Origin: Sedimenticola thiotaurini
GTDB taxonomy: Bacteria; Pseudomonadota; Gammaproteobacteria; Chromatiales; Chromatiaceae
Assembly: GCF_001007875.1 (NCBI RefSeq)
Contig: NZ_CP011412.1
Span: 3,100,001 to 3,164,000, forward strand
Reading direction: 5' to 3'
DNA length: 64,000 bases
The translations under genes were made by a program, and so were the position numbers. Of this stretch, positions 27,664-37,566 are shown piece after piece. Position 1 is the stretch's first letter; each line of letters begins with the position of its first letter. The notes under the pieces were generated by a model that saw nothing but the letters and a program-made list of their open reading frames with translations, searched no databases and had not been told where the DNA came from.

Positions 27664-29418
27664 ATGTTGCAGTCGCTTCAACGGGTACTCATTCTGACGT
27701 GTTTCTGGTCCCTCGCCGGTTGCCAGTCGATGGCGCATAAAACGGCGCCTGAGCCCGCTGCGACGCCGCCTGCCGAGCCGCTGACCCAGTCGGTGACAGA
27801 ACATTCCCCGCCAACCACCCCGGCAGGAGCTACCGAGCTGACCGAGGATATCGTGTTCAATCTGCTGGCCGGTGAGGTTGCTACCCAGCGGGGCGCCTTG
27901 GACGAAGCTTATGACTATCAGCTGGAGGCGGCCCGGTTGTCGGGGGATGCCAAGTCAGCTGAGCGGGCCACCCGCCTGGCCCTGCACATGGAGCGGGATG
28001 ACCTGGCTACCGAAGCCGCTGCGCTCTGGGTGGAACTGGCCCCGACTGATCTGACCGCTCGGCAGCTGATCGTCATTCTGATGTTGCGGCAGGATGAAAA
28101 TGCCCCGGTGCTGGAGCACCTTAAGGCCATTGTTCAGATCAGTGAAAAACAGGATGGGAATGGATTCCTGAACGCCATGGCGGCGATCAATCGTGAGCTG
28201 AAGCGTGATGTGGTGATGGGGTGGATGCGCAGGCTGGCGCTGGCTTTTCCGGACGATCCCCGGGGTGGCTATGCACTGGCGATCACCGCGCTGGTGGAGA
28301 AGGATTTCTCGACGGCGGAAAAAGAGGCGAACCAATTGATTGAGGCCCATCCAGACTGGCCAAAAGGCTATCTGGTATTGAGCCGGATCCACCTGGCGCG
28401 CGGCGACAAGGCCCAGGCCCAGGCGCTCCTGGCCGACGCGGTGGATCGATTTGCCGAGGATCCTTTGTTGCGCTCTGCCTATGCGCGACTTCTGGTGGAT
28501 GCCAAAAAGTACCAGTTGGCCTACGAACAGTTTCAGGTGCTGGAACAAATCGAGCAGGGGCGTGGGGATAGTAGTTACTGGATGGGATTGATCGCCCTGG
28601 AGCAGGGACGTAATGAAGTGGCGCGGAAGCATTTTCTGCATCTGATGAGTCTGGATAAGCGCACCGATCTTGCCGCCTACTATCTGGGGCGCATTGCTGA
28701 AGATGCTGATCAGCCGAAGCAGGCGATCGACTGGTATCAGCGAGCCGAGGGCGGCGAGTTTAACGACGAGGCGCAAGTCCGGGTTGTCCGCTTGATGGCG
28801 GACCAGGGGTCGATTGGAGAGGCGCTGGAGTGGCTGCAGCGTAAACGGATTCAATATCCGGACCAGTCGGTCAGGCTTTATCTGATTGAAGTCAGTCTGC
28901 TGCGGGATCATGGTACGCCGGAACAGGTTATGGCACTGTTCGACAAGGCTATCAACGCAATGCCCGGAAATAGTGATCTTCTCTATGCCCGGGGGCTGTA
29001 TGCAGCCAGCCAGAACCGGCTGGATATCCTGGAGCGGGACATGCTGCAGGTGATCGATAGCGACCCTGAGAATGCCGATGCCCTGAATGCGCTGGGCTAT
29101 ACGCTGGCCGACCAGACAGACCGGCATCAGGAGGCGCTGGACTATATTCAGCGTGCCCTGGCTCTGAAACCCGATTCCGCCGCGATCCTCGACAGTATGG
29201 GCTGGGTGATGTTCCGCATGGGGCGCTTGCAGGAGGCGCTGGAATATCTGCAACGGGCCTTTGCCAAGCTGCCGGATCCGGAAATCGCAGCCCATCTGGG
29301 TGAAGTGCTCTGGATGACAGGGGATCATCAGCAGGCGCAACAGATCTGGCAGGGTGTTCTGAAGGAGTCACCCGATAATGAACATGTGCTGGAAGTGATG
29401 CGTCGCCTGAAGATCTGA
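27664..29418 (+). CDS. TPR-repeat lipoprotein
   Basis: The 584-residue protein has a lipoprotein signal (lipobox LAGC, Cys20), a Pro/Ala/Thr linker and many tetratricopeptide-type repeats through to the C-terminus (for example EAYDYQLEAARLSGD, NALGYTLADQTDRHQEALDYIQRALALKPDS). It is the homologue of the TPR gene that sits beside hemA and lolB in Pseudomonas. It is probably an outer-membrane lipoprotein scaffold; a precise function is not established. Here the next gene is ispE, with lolB absent. Confidence 0.87.
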   Translation: MLQSLQRVLILTCFWSLAGCQSMAHKTAPEPAATPPAEPLTQSVTEHSPPTTPAGATELTEDIVFNLLAGEVATQRGALDEAYDYQLEAARLSGDAKSAERATRLALHMERDDLATEAAALWVELAPTDLTARQLIVILMLRQDENAPVLEHLKAIVQISEKQDGNGFLNAMAAINRELKRDVVMGWMRRLALAFPDDPRGGYALAITALVEKDFSTAEKEANQLIEAHPDWPKGYLVLSRIHLARGDKAQAQALLADAVDRFAEDPLLRSAYARLLVDAKKYQLAYEQFQVLEQIEQGRGDSSYWMGLIALEQGRNEVARKHFLHLMSLDKRTDLAAYYLGRIAEDADQPKQAIDWYQRAEGGEFNDEAQVRVVRLMADQGSIGEALEWLQRKRIQYPDQSVRLYLIEVSLLRDHGTPEQVMALFDKAINAMPGNSDLLYARGLYAASQNRLDILERDMLQVIDSDPENADALNALGYTLADQTDRHQEALDYIQRALALKPDSAAILDSMGWVMFRMGRLQEALEYLQRAFAKLPDPEIAAHLGEVLWMTGDHQQAQQIWQGVLKESPDNEHVLEVMRRLKI

Positions 29419-29473
29419 TTTCATACCATGATTGTTCCTTCTATTTGGCTGGTTGACACTGTTTCTGATCGCA

Positions 29474-30352
29474 ATGGATAAGGCCGCAGAGTGGTGGCCG
29501 GCACCGGCCAAGCTGAACCTGATGTTGCGGATTGTGGGGCGGCGGCCAGATGGTTATCACCTGCTGCAGACGGTGTTCCGCTTTATCGATTATGGAGATC
29601 GTATCGCGTTCCGGGTCAGGCCGGATGGCGTGATCCGGCGTGCCCTGGGTAACGACTCGGTGCCGGCAACGGATGACCTGATGGTGCGGGCTGCACAGCT
29701 GTTACGGGCCGAATCGGGTGTTGCCTCGGGGGCGGATATATCACTGATCAAGCAGATTCCCATGGGGGCCGGCCTGGGGGGTGGCAGTTCCGACGCCGCT
29801 ACGGTGCTGATGGCCCTCAATAAGCTGTGGGGGATCGGTTTCTCTCTGGACAGATTGGCTGAACTGGGTCTGCGTCTGGGGGCCGATGTGCCGGTGTTTA
29901 TCCGCGGGCAAGCGGCCTGGGCAGAGGGGGTGGGGGAAGCGCTGACGCCGTTGCAGCTGCCGGCTGCCTGGTATCTGGTGCTGGTTCCCGCCTGCCATGT
30001 TTCCACCGCCGCAGTTTTTAGCGATCCGCAATTGACACGGAACGCTCCTCGAACGACAATACGCGACTTTCTTGCGGGCGGTCGGTTGAATGACTGCCTG
30101 CCTGTTGTGTCGAATCACTACCCTGAGGTCGCCGCTGCGCTGCGTTGGTTGGGGAACCACGCTGAGGCGCGACTGACCGGAACCGGCGGCGCGGTATTTG
30201 CCGAGTTCGAGCGGGCGGAACAGGCCAGCGAGCTGCTGCGGAAAGTGCCCGAATGTTATCGGGCGTTTATCGCCAGAGGGCTGGATACTTCACCGTTGCT
30301 GGCCATGGCAGGGGGTTCGGCAGAGATTGATGGGGCGTCGCCAAGCGGCTAG
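29474..30352 (+). CDS. ispE: 4-diphosphocytidyl-2-C-methyl-D-erythritol kinase
   Basis: The 292-residue GHMP kinase phosphorylates CDP-ME in the MEP isoprenoid pathway. It shows WPAPAKLNLMLRI at the N-terminus, the ATP loop PMGAGLGGGSSDAA and a C-terminal GTGGAVFAEF motif. I start it at 29474, since upstream residues are not conserved. The last eight codons, including the stop, lie inside tRNA-Gln (30331-30405), because no stop occurs before the tRNA. Confidence 0.95.
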   Translation: MDKAAEWWPAPAKLNLMLRIVGRRPDGYHLLQTVFRFIDYGDRIAFRVRPDGVIRRALGNDSVPATDDLMVRAAQLLRAESGVASGADISLIKQIPMGAGLGGGSSDAATVLMALNKLWGIGFSLDRLAELGLRLGADVPVFIRGQAAWAEGVGEALTPLQLPAAWYLVLVPACHVSTAAVFSDPQLTRNAPRTTIRDFLAGGRLNDCLPVVSNHYPEVAAALRWLGNHAEARLTGTGGAVFAEFERAEQASELLRKVPECYRAFIARGLDTSPLLAMAGGSAEIDGASPSG

Positions 30353-30405
30353 GCACCTGGTTTTGATCCAGGCATACGTAGGTTCGAATCCTACCGCCCC
30401 AGCCA
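30331..30405 (+). tRNA. tRNA-Gln (anticodon TTG)
   Basis: The cloverleaf folds with acceptor TGGGGCG paired to CGCCCCA, an encoded CCA end, the T-arm GGTTCGAATCC, and an anticodon arm CCTGG-TTTTGAT-CCAGG giving TTG. The 5' 22 bases overlap the ispE coding sequence. This location between ispE and prs is conserved in gammaproteobacteria. Confidence 0.95.
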
Positions 30406-30413
30406 TATATCGG

Positions 30414-30446
30414 CCCGGCTATCTGTGTCACAGGTAGCCGGGTATT
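30414..30446 (+). terminator. Strong hairpin after tRNA-Gln
   Basis: CCCGGCTATCTGTG (30414-30427) pairs with CACAGGTAGCCGGG (30429-30442), allowing one G-T pair, with TATTCCCGTTT following. It lies 64 bases before prs. The T-run is weak, so it may be a partial terminator or a processing hairpin for the tRNA 3' end. Confidence 0.55.
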
Positions 30447-30505
30447 CCCGTTTATAGAGGCGTTTTCGTATCCCGTTGTTTGTCAGGCAGGTGGAGAGGC
30501 TAGTT

Positions 30506-31459
30506 ATGCCAGATAACCACATGATGGTTTTTTCAGGAAATTCCAATCCTGAACTTGTTAGCGAAATAACCTCCCGTCTCAGTCTGCGTACTGGCAAGGC
30601 GGTTGTCGGTCGCTTCAGTGACGGTGAGGCGATGGCTGAGATACGGGAAAGCGTACGTGGCCGCGACGTGTACGTGGTGCAGAGCACCTCCCAGCCGACC
30701 AACGATAACCTGATGGAGTTGCTGGTGCTGATTGACGCACTGCGTTGGGCGTCGGCAGAGCGCATTACGGCGGTGATCCCCTATTTCGGGTATGCGCGAC
30801 AGGATCGTCGCCCCCGTTCAGCCCGGGTACCGATTACCGCACGCCTGGTGGCCAAGCAGATCGCCGCAGCCGGCGCCAGCCGGGTGGTGACGGTTGATCT
30901 GCATGCGGACCAGATACAAGGCTTTTTTGATATTCCGGTGGACAATATCTACGCCCTGCCGGTGCTGCTGGGGGACGTCTGGCGGCAAAAATATCCCAAC
31001 CTGATGGTGGTTTCGCCGGACGTGGGCGGTGTGGTACGCGCCCGGGCGTTGGCCAAGCAGCTTGATGATGCGGATCTCGCCATTATCGATAAGCGCCGGC
31101 CCAAGGCCAATGACGCCCAGGTGATGAATATCATCGGTGATGTCAACGGCCGCACCTGCGTGCTGATTGATGACATGGTGGATACCGCAGGCACCCTGTG
31201 CAAGGCGGCCCAGGCGTTGAAGGATCGGGGTGCCGAGCAGGTGGTGGCCTATTGTACGCACCCGGTGTTGTCAGGGCCGGCGATTGACAATATAGAGAAT
31301 TCAGTGCTCGACCAGTTGGTGGTGTCAAATACCATTCAACTGCACAAAGAGGCGCGGGCCTGCAGCCGGATTCGCCAGATCTGCATTGCAGAACTGCTGG
31401 CGGAGACCATGCGCAGAATCGCCCTGAATGAATCGGTGACCTCGCTCTTTATGGAGTGA
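30506..31459 (+). CDS. prs: Ribose-phosphate pyrophosphokinase
   Basis: The 317-residue enzyme makes PRPP from ribose-5-phosphate and ATP for nucleotide, histidine and tryptophan synthesis. The ATP-binding YARQDR and PRPP-binding [12 protein letters not shown] motifs are visible, with [12 protein letters not shown] and [16 protein letters not shown] precedes the ATG at 30506; an upstream in-frame start is not supported by homology. Confidence 0.96.
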   Translation: MPDNHMMVFSGNSNPELVSEITSRLSLRTGKAVVGRFSDGEAMAEIRESVRGRDVYVVQSTSQPTNDNLMELLVLIDALRWASAERITAVIPYFGYARQDRRPRSARVPITARLVAKQIAAAGASRVVTVDLHADQIQGFFDIPVDNIYALPVLLGDVWRQKYPNLMVVSPDVGGVVRARALAKQLDDADLAIIDKRRPKANDAQVMNIIGDVNGRTCVLIDDMVDTAGTLCKAAQALKDRGAEQVVAYCTHPVLSGPAIDNIENSVLDQLVVSNTIQLHKEARACSRIRQICIAELLAETMRRIALNESVTSLFME

Positions 31460-31532
31460 TGGCCCATCCTTCACCATCCTTTCTGGTCGCGGAGAGGTGG
31501 TGATTATTAAAACTGATGATTTGGAGAAAATC

Positions 31533-32165
31533 ATGAAAGAAATGTTTGTTATTAACGTGCAGTCGCGCACTGATACAGGGAAGGGTGCGAGCCGCCGCCT
31601 GCGTCGTACCGGCTTGGTGCCGGGTATCGTTTATGGTGCCCACCAGGAGCCGGCTATGATCTCTATAGTGCACAGCGATCTGCTTCGGCACCTGGATCAC
31701 GAGGCGTTCTACTCCCATATCCTGACTCTGAATGTGGATGGAAAGCCGGAGCAGGTGATCCTGAAAGATCTGCAGCGTCATCCGGCCCGTCCGTTTGTGA
31801 TGCATGCCGACTTTCTGCGCGTCAGTGCCAAAGAGAAGTTGAAGACCAATGTGCCTCTGCACTTTGTGGGTGAAGATGTGGCGCCTGGTGTCAAGGCCGG
31901 TGGCGTGGTCTCCCACCTGTTGACCGAGGTCGAGGTGAGCTGTCTGCCGGGCGATCTGCCTGAGTACATCGAAGTGGATATCTCGGCTCTTGAGCTGGGT
32001 GGTGCGGTCATGTTGTCCGAGATTTCGCTGCCTAGCGGCGTGGAGTTGCCCGCATTGGGTCAGGACGATGCGCAGGATGTACAGGTTGTCTCCATTCACG
32101 CGGCCCATGTTGCTGTCGAGGATGAGGAAGAGGACGAAGAGGGAGCGGGTGCCGCGGAAGAGTAA
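31533..32165 (+). CDS. rplY: Ribosomal protein bL25, CTC-type
   Basis: The 210-residue bL25 binds 5S rRNA. The N-terminal domain (about 1-95; GKGASRRLRRTGLVPGIVYG) matches the short E. coli L25. The C-terminal domain makes it the longer CTC/TL5 form and ends in an acidic tail. GGAGAAAA is 3-10 bases upstream of the ATG. It lies between prs and pth as usual. Confidence 0.95.
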   Translation: MKEMFVINVQSRTDTGKGASRRLRRTGLVPGIVYGAHQEPAMISIVHSDLLRHLDHEAFYSHILTLNVDGKPEQVILKDLQRHPARPFVMHADFLRVSAKEKLKTNVPLHFVGEDVAPGVKAGGVVSHLLTEVEVSCLPGDLPEYIEVDISALELGGAVMLSEISLPSGVELPALGQDDAQDVQVVSIHAAHVAVEDEEEDEEGAGAAEE

Positions 32166-32288
32166 TCCGTACCCTTGTTCCAGTGACAGGGCCGGGCATG
32201 CTGTCCGGCCCTGACTTTCTCCCTCCTTACGTTCCGCCGCTCCAGGCATACTCTCAATCCCATTGTACGTTTATGGTGATAGCTCCCT

Positions 32289-32879
32289 ATGAGTAGTCAT
32301 CCCACACAATCCATTCGGCTGATCGTTGGCCTGGGTAATCCCGGAGCTGATTACGCGGCGACACGCCATAATGCCGGTTTCTGGTGGGTCGATCGGCTGG
32401 CCGAGCGCTATGGTGGCAGTTTCAGATCAGAATCAAAATTCCACGGTCAGGTGTGCCGTATTCAGGTCGACGGTCGCGAGTGCTGGCTATTGAAGCCAGG
32501 GACCTTCATGAATCGTAGTGGTCAGTCGGTCTCGAGTCTGGCGAAATACTACAAAATCGGCCTGGACGAGATCCTGGTGGCCCATGATGAGTTGGACCTG
32601 TCGCCAGGTGTCGTGCGACTCAAATTCGGTGGTGGCCATGCCGGGCACAACGGGCTGCGGGATATTATCAGTGCCATGGGGGGCAGGGATTTCTGGCGCT
32701 TGCGGATCGGCATTGATCACCCCGGTAATGCCCGGGAAGTGGTGAATTATGTTCTGGGTCGCCCGTCCCGTCAGGATGGGGAGGCGATTGAACGGGCGCT
32801 GGATGGGGCGGAGCGGGTGCTGCCCGAGCTGCTGCAGGGGCGCTTCCAGTTGGCGATGAATGCAATGCATTCGGGTTGA
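32289..32879 (+). CDS. pth: Peptidyl-tRNA hydrolase
   Basis: The 196-residue enzyme recycles peptidyl-tRNA. It shows GLGNPG (Asn17 region), the catalytic His27 in TRHNAGFW, FMNRSGQSV and the GGHAGHNGLRDI motif. It is the last gene of this plus-strand run; ychF, which often follows, is absent. Confidence 0.96.
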   Translation: MSSHPTQSIRLIVGLGNPGADYAATRHNAGFWWVDRLAERYGGSFRSESKFHGQVCRIQVDGRECWLLKPGTFMNRSGQSVSSLAKYYKIGLDEILVAHDELDLSPGVVRLKFGGGHAGHNGLRDIISAMGGRDFWRLRIGIDHPGNAREVVNYVLGRPSRQDGEAIERALDGAERVLPELLQGRFQLAMNAMHSG

Positions 32880-32895
32880 TTGGTGGTTTTCCATA

Positions 32896-32934
32896 TAAAA
32901 ACCCCCGCCGGTAGTTGCCGGGCGGGGGGTTATT
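32896..32934. terminator. Bidirectional terminator between pth and the FadL-like gene
   Basis: ACCCCCGCC (32901-32909) pairs with GGCGGGGGGT (32921-32930), allowing a one-base bulge. It is flanked by AAAAA on the left and TTATT on the right. The genes converge here, so it can end transcription in both directions. Confidence 0.65.
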
Positions 32935-32968
32935 AACGGTGGGCGTACTGCGCTTTACCCATCTACAG

Positions 32969-34342
32969 TTAAAAGTTCATGGAATACATAACCTGCCAAC
33001 TGGTCTGGCTATGGGTGGCTGTCAAGTCAACACCTGGGCCAAGGGCGTTGGTGTTGGTCTGTTTGACTTCGGGGGCGTGGGAAAGGGCGAAGGTTACTTC
33101 ACTGCTGCCGTCACCCAGCAGGTAAGAGAAACCGGCGGTGTAGTGCTCCTTGATAATCGCTGGAAACAGTGGGTTGAGCGTGTTATCAGGAATCGGGTTG
33201 TCAGAAATGTTGGCCCCTATGCGTAAGGTCAGGTTTTTGGTTGCAGCATAGGCCGCCCCAAGTGAAAAGACATTTTGATCATCCCAGTTTTGCGGCATGG
33301 TGATATAGGTTGTTCCGCCACCAAATCCAGGGGCTGCGGTGAAGCTGAGCTTGAAGTTCTTCATCGCATCTGACCAGCGGATTCGCTTTGCGTCCATCGC
33401 CAACATCAGTTTATCGGTAGCCTGAAAGGCGACGCCCAATCCGTAGGTTTCCGGCCACTCGAAATCAATGATTTTGACAGTACCGGGTATGTCGGTCACG
33501 CCCCCCATGACATTGTTGGCATCGGTGAAGTGCATGTAGGCGCCGTTGGCCTTTAGGTCACTCAGTCTGGTTTTCGAGTGATAGGTGGCGCCGAATGTGA
33601 CGGTCTCACTGAGTGCATAAGTGAGGCCCAGTTTACCTGCCACGCCATACCCCATGGCCTCGCCTGTAAAGTCACTTCCGTTGGAAAAGTCGAATTGGAA
33701 GATATCATTTGCGGCAAAGGCTGGAAGTGCAGGGGCAAGGGACCCGGTAATAAGTCCGCCAGCGGTCATCTGTTGAAGCTGCCCGCCACCCATGCTCATT
33801 ATCAGGTCCATGCCGGCCCAGACCAGGTCGACAGTGCCGCCGATGGTTAACTTATCATTTACGTTGTAAGCGACAGGTACCATCGCGCGTCCGACAGCAA
33901 CCTCTGATCGCTGTTCCGGTCGCCCGGTTGGCGGCGTCATCATCCCAGGCCAGGTGTTGCTATTGTATTCGGTTCCCATCCCGCCTTGTGCAAATACTGC
34001 TAGGCCATAGGTGAGAGCGCCATTTTTACGCGCATAACCGAATGCTGGCATGTAGTAGGCGTCGCCGCCAGAACTGGCAGTACCCATGCCTGTTGCGGTT
34101 GCATCGACGTCAGGTCCCAGAAAACCGACTGCGAGGTCAAGTCTGGCGCCCTGATTCATCAGGCCGAGAGTGGCCGGGTTATTCATGGAGGCGGCAGTTC
34201 CGTTGTCATAGGCAAAAGATGCGCCACCCATCCCCAGGGCTTCAGGGCCATACCCCTCAAGATTCATGCCATTGGTTGCCCAGGCACTGGATGCGAAAAT
34301 GGTTGATATTGCTGCAGTGAGCAGCTGTTTCTTGAGATGCAT
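32969..34342 (-). CDS. FadL/OmpP1/TodX-family outer-membrane transporter
   Basis: The 457-residue protein has a signal peptide (residues 1-22, cleaved near SAWA) and a mature N-terminus ATNGMNLEGYGPEALGMGGASFA, the hallmark of FadL-type channels. NPATLGLM and a C-terminal aromatic strand (VMYSMNF) support a beta-barrel. Relatives pass long-chain fatty acids or aromatic and other hydrophobic compounds; the substrate cannot be named. It is monocistronic, with its own promoter upstream and a shared terminator downstream. Confidence 0.92.
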   Translation of the reverse strand: MHLKKQLLTAAISTIFASSAWATNGMNLEGYGPEALGMGGASFAYDNGTAASMNNPATLGLMNQGARLDLAVGFLGPDVDATATGMGTASSGGDAYYMPAFGYARKNGALTYGLAVFAQGGMGTEYNSNTWPGMMTPPTGRPEQRSEVAVGRAMVPVAYNVNDKLTIGGTVDLVWAGMDLIMSMGGGQLQQMTAGGLITGSLAPALPAFAANDIFQFDFSNGSDFTGEAMGYGVAGKLGLTYALSETVTFGATYHSKTRLSDLKANGAYMHFTDANNVMGGVTDIPGTVKIIDFEWPETYGLGVAFQATDKLMLAMDAKRIRWSDAMKNFKLSFTAAPGFGGGTTYITMPQNWDDQNVFSLGAAYAATKNLTLRIGANISDNPIPDNTLNPLFPAIIKEHYTAGFSYLLGDGSSEVTFALSHAPEVKQTNTNALGPGVDLTATHSQTSWQVMYSMNF

Positions 34343-34463
34343 TTGTTAAATCCTCCGCTAATATGCCGGCTGGTGGGTTGGGAGCCGACGGCATAATTAT
34401 TGTTTTGTGGTCCTGCTTTAAGTGTCTGGTTTGGAATAACACTATTTTTATTCGGTAGTACTA

Positions 34464-34492
34464 ATAATGCGGAGGGAGTGAATCTATGTCAA
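34464..34492 (-). promoter_or_regulatory. Putative sigma70 promoter for the FadL-like gene
   Basis: The minus strand has TTGACA (34492-34487), a 17-base spacer and CATTAT (34469-34464), giving a leader of about 115 bases. The -35 box is perfect; the -10 box matches 4/6. Confidence 0.5.
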
Positions 34493-34721
34493 CTGGAAAA
34501 AATATTAGAATATTAGTAACTTATTGTTATTAATCAATGTTATAGGTTAATTGAATTCTTTATATAGTGGTTTTCCATGGCCCCTCTGATGGCTCCCGTG
34601 TGCCTTTGGCTTTCGGGTGTTGGTGTAACACGTCAATATGACCACATTTGAGTGTTCTGTGCCCGTAAGAAGTTGCCGGATGGATTTGTTCGATTTGTTG
34701 GATATTTTGTCAGAAAAGATG

Positions 34722-34750
34722 TTGACAGCATCCCCATGATCAAGCAGAAT
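34722..34750 (+). promoter_or_regulatory. Promoter of the tRNA-Tyr/Gly/Thr-tuf operon
   Basis: TTGACA (34722-34727), a 17-base spacer and CAGAAT (34745-34750) lie just before the tRNA-Tyr 5' end at 34763. The bases after the -10 box are GCCGGGC, a GC-rich discriminator typical of stable-RNA promoters under stringent control. Confidence 0.65.
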
Positions 34751-34762
34751 GCCGGGCTTCGT

Positions 34763-34847
34763 GGAGGGGTTCCCGAGTGGCCAAAGGGATCAGACTGTAA
34801 ATCTGACGGCTCCGCCTTCGGAGGTTCGAATCCTCCCCCCTCCACCA
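34763..34847 (+). tRNA. tRNA-Tyr (anticodon GTA)
   Basis: A class II tRNA with a long variable arm. Acceptor GGAGGGG pairs CCCCTCC; anticodon loop ACTGTAAAT reads GTA; T-arm GGTTCGAATCC; CCA is encoded. First gene of the tRNA-tuf operon. Confidence 0.97.
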
Positions 34848-34892
34848 AAGAATTTGAAGCGGTTTTGGTAAGCGATTCCGTCGCTTGGCAGC

Positions 34893-34966
34893 GCGGGTGT
34901 AGTTCAATGGTAGAACTTCAGCCTTCCAAGCTGAATACGTGGGTTCGATTCCCATCACCCGCTCCA
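34893..34966 (+). tRNA. tRNA-Gly (anticodon TCC)
   Basis: Acceptor GCGGGTG pairs CACCCGC; the anticodon stem TCAGC/GCTGA encloses CTTCCAA, giving TCC; T-arm GGGTTCGATTCCC; CCA is encoded. It lies 45 bases after tRNA-Tyr. Confidence 0.97.
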
Positions 34967-35007
34967 TATCAAGTCCTTCGTTAGGGCTTCTATGATTGTA
35001 GTGCAAG

Positions 35008-35083
35008 GCCCATGTAGCTCAGTTGGTAGAGCACACCCTTGGTAAGGGTGAGGTCAGCAGTTCAAATCTGCTCATGGGCTCCA
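35008..35083 (+). tRNA. tRNA-Thr (anticodon GGT)
   Basis: Acceptor GCCCATG pairs CATGGGC; the anticodon arm CACCC-TTGGTAA-GGGTG gives GGT; CCA is encoded. It is followed by a hairpin and tuf. Confidence 0.97.
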
Positions 35084-35093
35084 TTAATCCAGT

Positions 35094-35128
35094 CCCGTGC
35101 ACATGTTGTGCGCGGGCTTATTTGTCTT
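35094..35128 (+). terminator. Hairpin between tRNA-Thr and tuf (partial terminator or processing site)
   Basis: CCCGTGCAC (35094-35102) pairs with GTGCGCGGG (35108-35116) with one G-T pair and a 5-base loop, then CTTATTTGTCTT. It could limit read-through from the tRNAs or mark an RNase cut. tuf starts 46 bases after the stem. Confidence 0.45.
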
Positions 35129-35162
35129 AAGTTTTAGAGCGAACCTTTCGGAGATTGAGTCG

Positions 35163-36353
<1,191 letters not shown>

Positions 36354-36443
36354 TCGTTGTTAGTTACCTGTAGCTGGGCGTGAGAAGCGGCGGGCCGTAA
36401 AGGTCCAGCCGCCTCTTCGTCTGGCAGCTAACAATTTTTTTAC

Positions 36444-36519
36444 AGGCCAGTAGCTCAATTGGTAGAGCAGCGGTCTCCAAAACCGCAGGTTGGGGGTTCG
36501 AGTCCCTCCTGGCCTGCCA
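36444..36519 (+). tRNA. tRNA-Trp (anticodon CCA)
   Basis: Acceptor AGGCCAG pairs CTGGCCT; the anticodon arm GCGGT-CTCCAAA-ACCGC gives CCA; T-arm GGGGTTCGAGTCCC; CCA is encoded. It sits between tuf and secE as in many gammaproteobacteria. The 90 bases before it hold an imperfect GAAGCGGCGG/CCGCCTCTTC hairpin (about 36382-36420). Confidence 0.97.
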
Positions 36520-36558
36520 TTATCTAAGGCGCTTCTGCAAAGAAGTGCTGTGGCAGGA

Positions 36559-36927
36559 ATGAACGCAAAGGCTGAAGTCGAAAGCACGGGGATGGATACA
36601 GCTAAGCTGTTATTGGCAGTAGTACTGCTGGTGGCTGGCATCGCGCTGTTCTATTTTTTTGAGGAGTACTCCACCCTGGTGCGAGTGCTTGGACTGCTGG
36701 CGATATCCGGCGTAGCGGTGTTTATAGGCATGCAGTCTGTCGCAGGTCGGCGTGTCTGGGAATTTGCCAAGGCGTCACGGGGCGAAGTACGCAAGGTTGT
36801 CTGGCCAAGTCGGCAGGAGACCATTCAAACCACATTAATTGTGTTTGCCATGGTGTTGCTGATCGGTATCGTGCTCTGGCTGTTCGATATGATTCTGATG
36901 TGGATTGTTAAGGCTGTAACCGGATAG
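36559..36927 (+). CDS. secE: Preprotein translocase subunit SecE
   Basis: The 122-residue subunit clamps SecY. It has three hydrophobic segments (about 13-30, 36-56 and 92-115) like the E. coli protein, and the conserved cytoplasmic amphipathic region [15 protein letters not shown]. The ATG at 36559 follows GCAGGA closely; an in-frame ATG at 36592 is an alternative. It is 10 bases from nusG. Confidence 0.94.
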   Translation: MNAKAEVESTGMDTAKLLLAVVLLVAGIALFYFFEEYSTLVRVLGLLAISGVAVFIGMQSVAGRRVWEFAKASRGEVRKVVWPSRQETIQTTLIVFAMVLLIGIVLWLFDMILMWIVKAVTG

Positions 36928-36937
36928 GGAGAGTGCT

Positions 36938-37471
36938 ATGGCATTGCGGTGGTATGTGGTTCACGCCTACTCCGGTTTTGAGGCGCAGGTAAAGCGTTCT
37001 CTGGAGGAGCGCATTAAGCGTTTCGGTATGGAGTCGCAGTTCGGTCAGATACTTGTGCCCACCGAAGAGGTGGTGGAGATGCGCAGCGGCCAACAGCGCC
37101 GGAGCGAACGCAAGTTTTTTCCGGGCTATGTGTTGGTGCAGATGGAGATGACCGATGAGACCTGGCATCTGGTCAAGGACGCGCCGAAAGTGATGGGCTT
37201 TATCGGCGGGACTGCTGATCGTCCAGCGCCGATCACTGAGCGCGAAGCCGATGCTATCCTGCAGCGCGTGCAGGAGGGTGTCGAGAAACCGCGACCCAAG
37301 GTGTTGTTCGAGCCGGGCGAAGTGGTACGTGTTATCGACGGACCTTTCAATGATTTCAATGGCGTGGTTGAGGATGTGGACTACGAGAAGAGTCGCCTCA
37401 AGGTTTCCGTGCTGATTTTTGGGCGTTCCACCCCGGTCGATCTCGAATTCGGCCAAGTGGAAAAGAGCTGA
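36938..37471 (+). CDS. nusG: Transcription termination/antitermination factor NusG
   Basis: The 177-residue protein has the N-terminal NGN domain ([26 protein letters not shown]) that binds the RNA polymerase clamp and a C-terminal KOW domain ([23 protein letters not shown]) that contacts Rho or S10. GAGAG precedes the ATG. Confidence 0.97.
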   Translation: MALRWYVVHAYSGFEAQVKRSLEERIKRFGMESQFGQILVPTEEVVEMRSGQQRRSERKFFPGYVLVQMEMTDETWHLVKDAPKVMGFIGGTADRPAPITEREADAILQRVQEGVEKPRPKVLFEPGEVVRVIDGPFNDFNGVVEDVDYEKSRLKVSVLIFGRSTPVDLEFGQVEKS

Positions 37472-37566
37472 GAAGATCTCCTCCGTCTGTCCTGCCGGCG
37501 GATGGGTGCTTCTCATCTGGTTATCCGGGGAGCCGCGAGGCGCTTGCACCCGATTTGGAGTAGACA

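Larger units (their letters stand above)
34343..34762. other. AT-rich intergenic region between the FadL-like gene and tRNA-Tyr
   Basis: No gene is seen in these 420 bases. Promoter candidates for the FadL-like gene (34464-34492) and for the tRNA-tuf operon (34722-34750) fall here. The centre (about 34490-34565) is unusually A+T-rich for this window and could help transcription or bind nucleoid proteins. Confidence 0.55.

Noticed and set aside
31533-32165. Long bL25 as a fusion
   Set aside because: The C-terminal domain is the normal CTC/TL5 form in this group.
34490-34565. AT-rich stretch as a possible transferred island or attachment site
   Set aside because: It is short, contains no gene and is explained by two promoters; tRNA-Tyr next to it has no partial duplicate.
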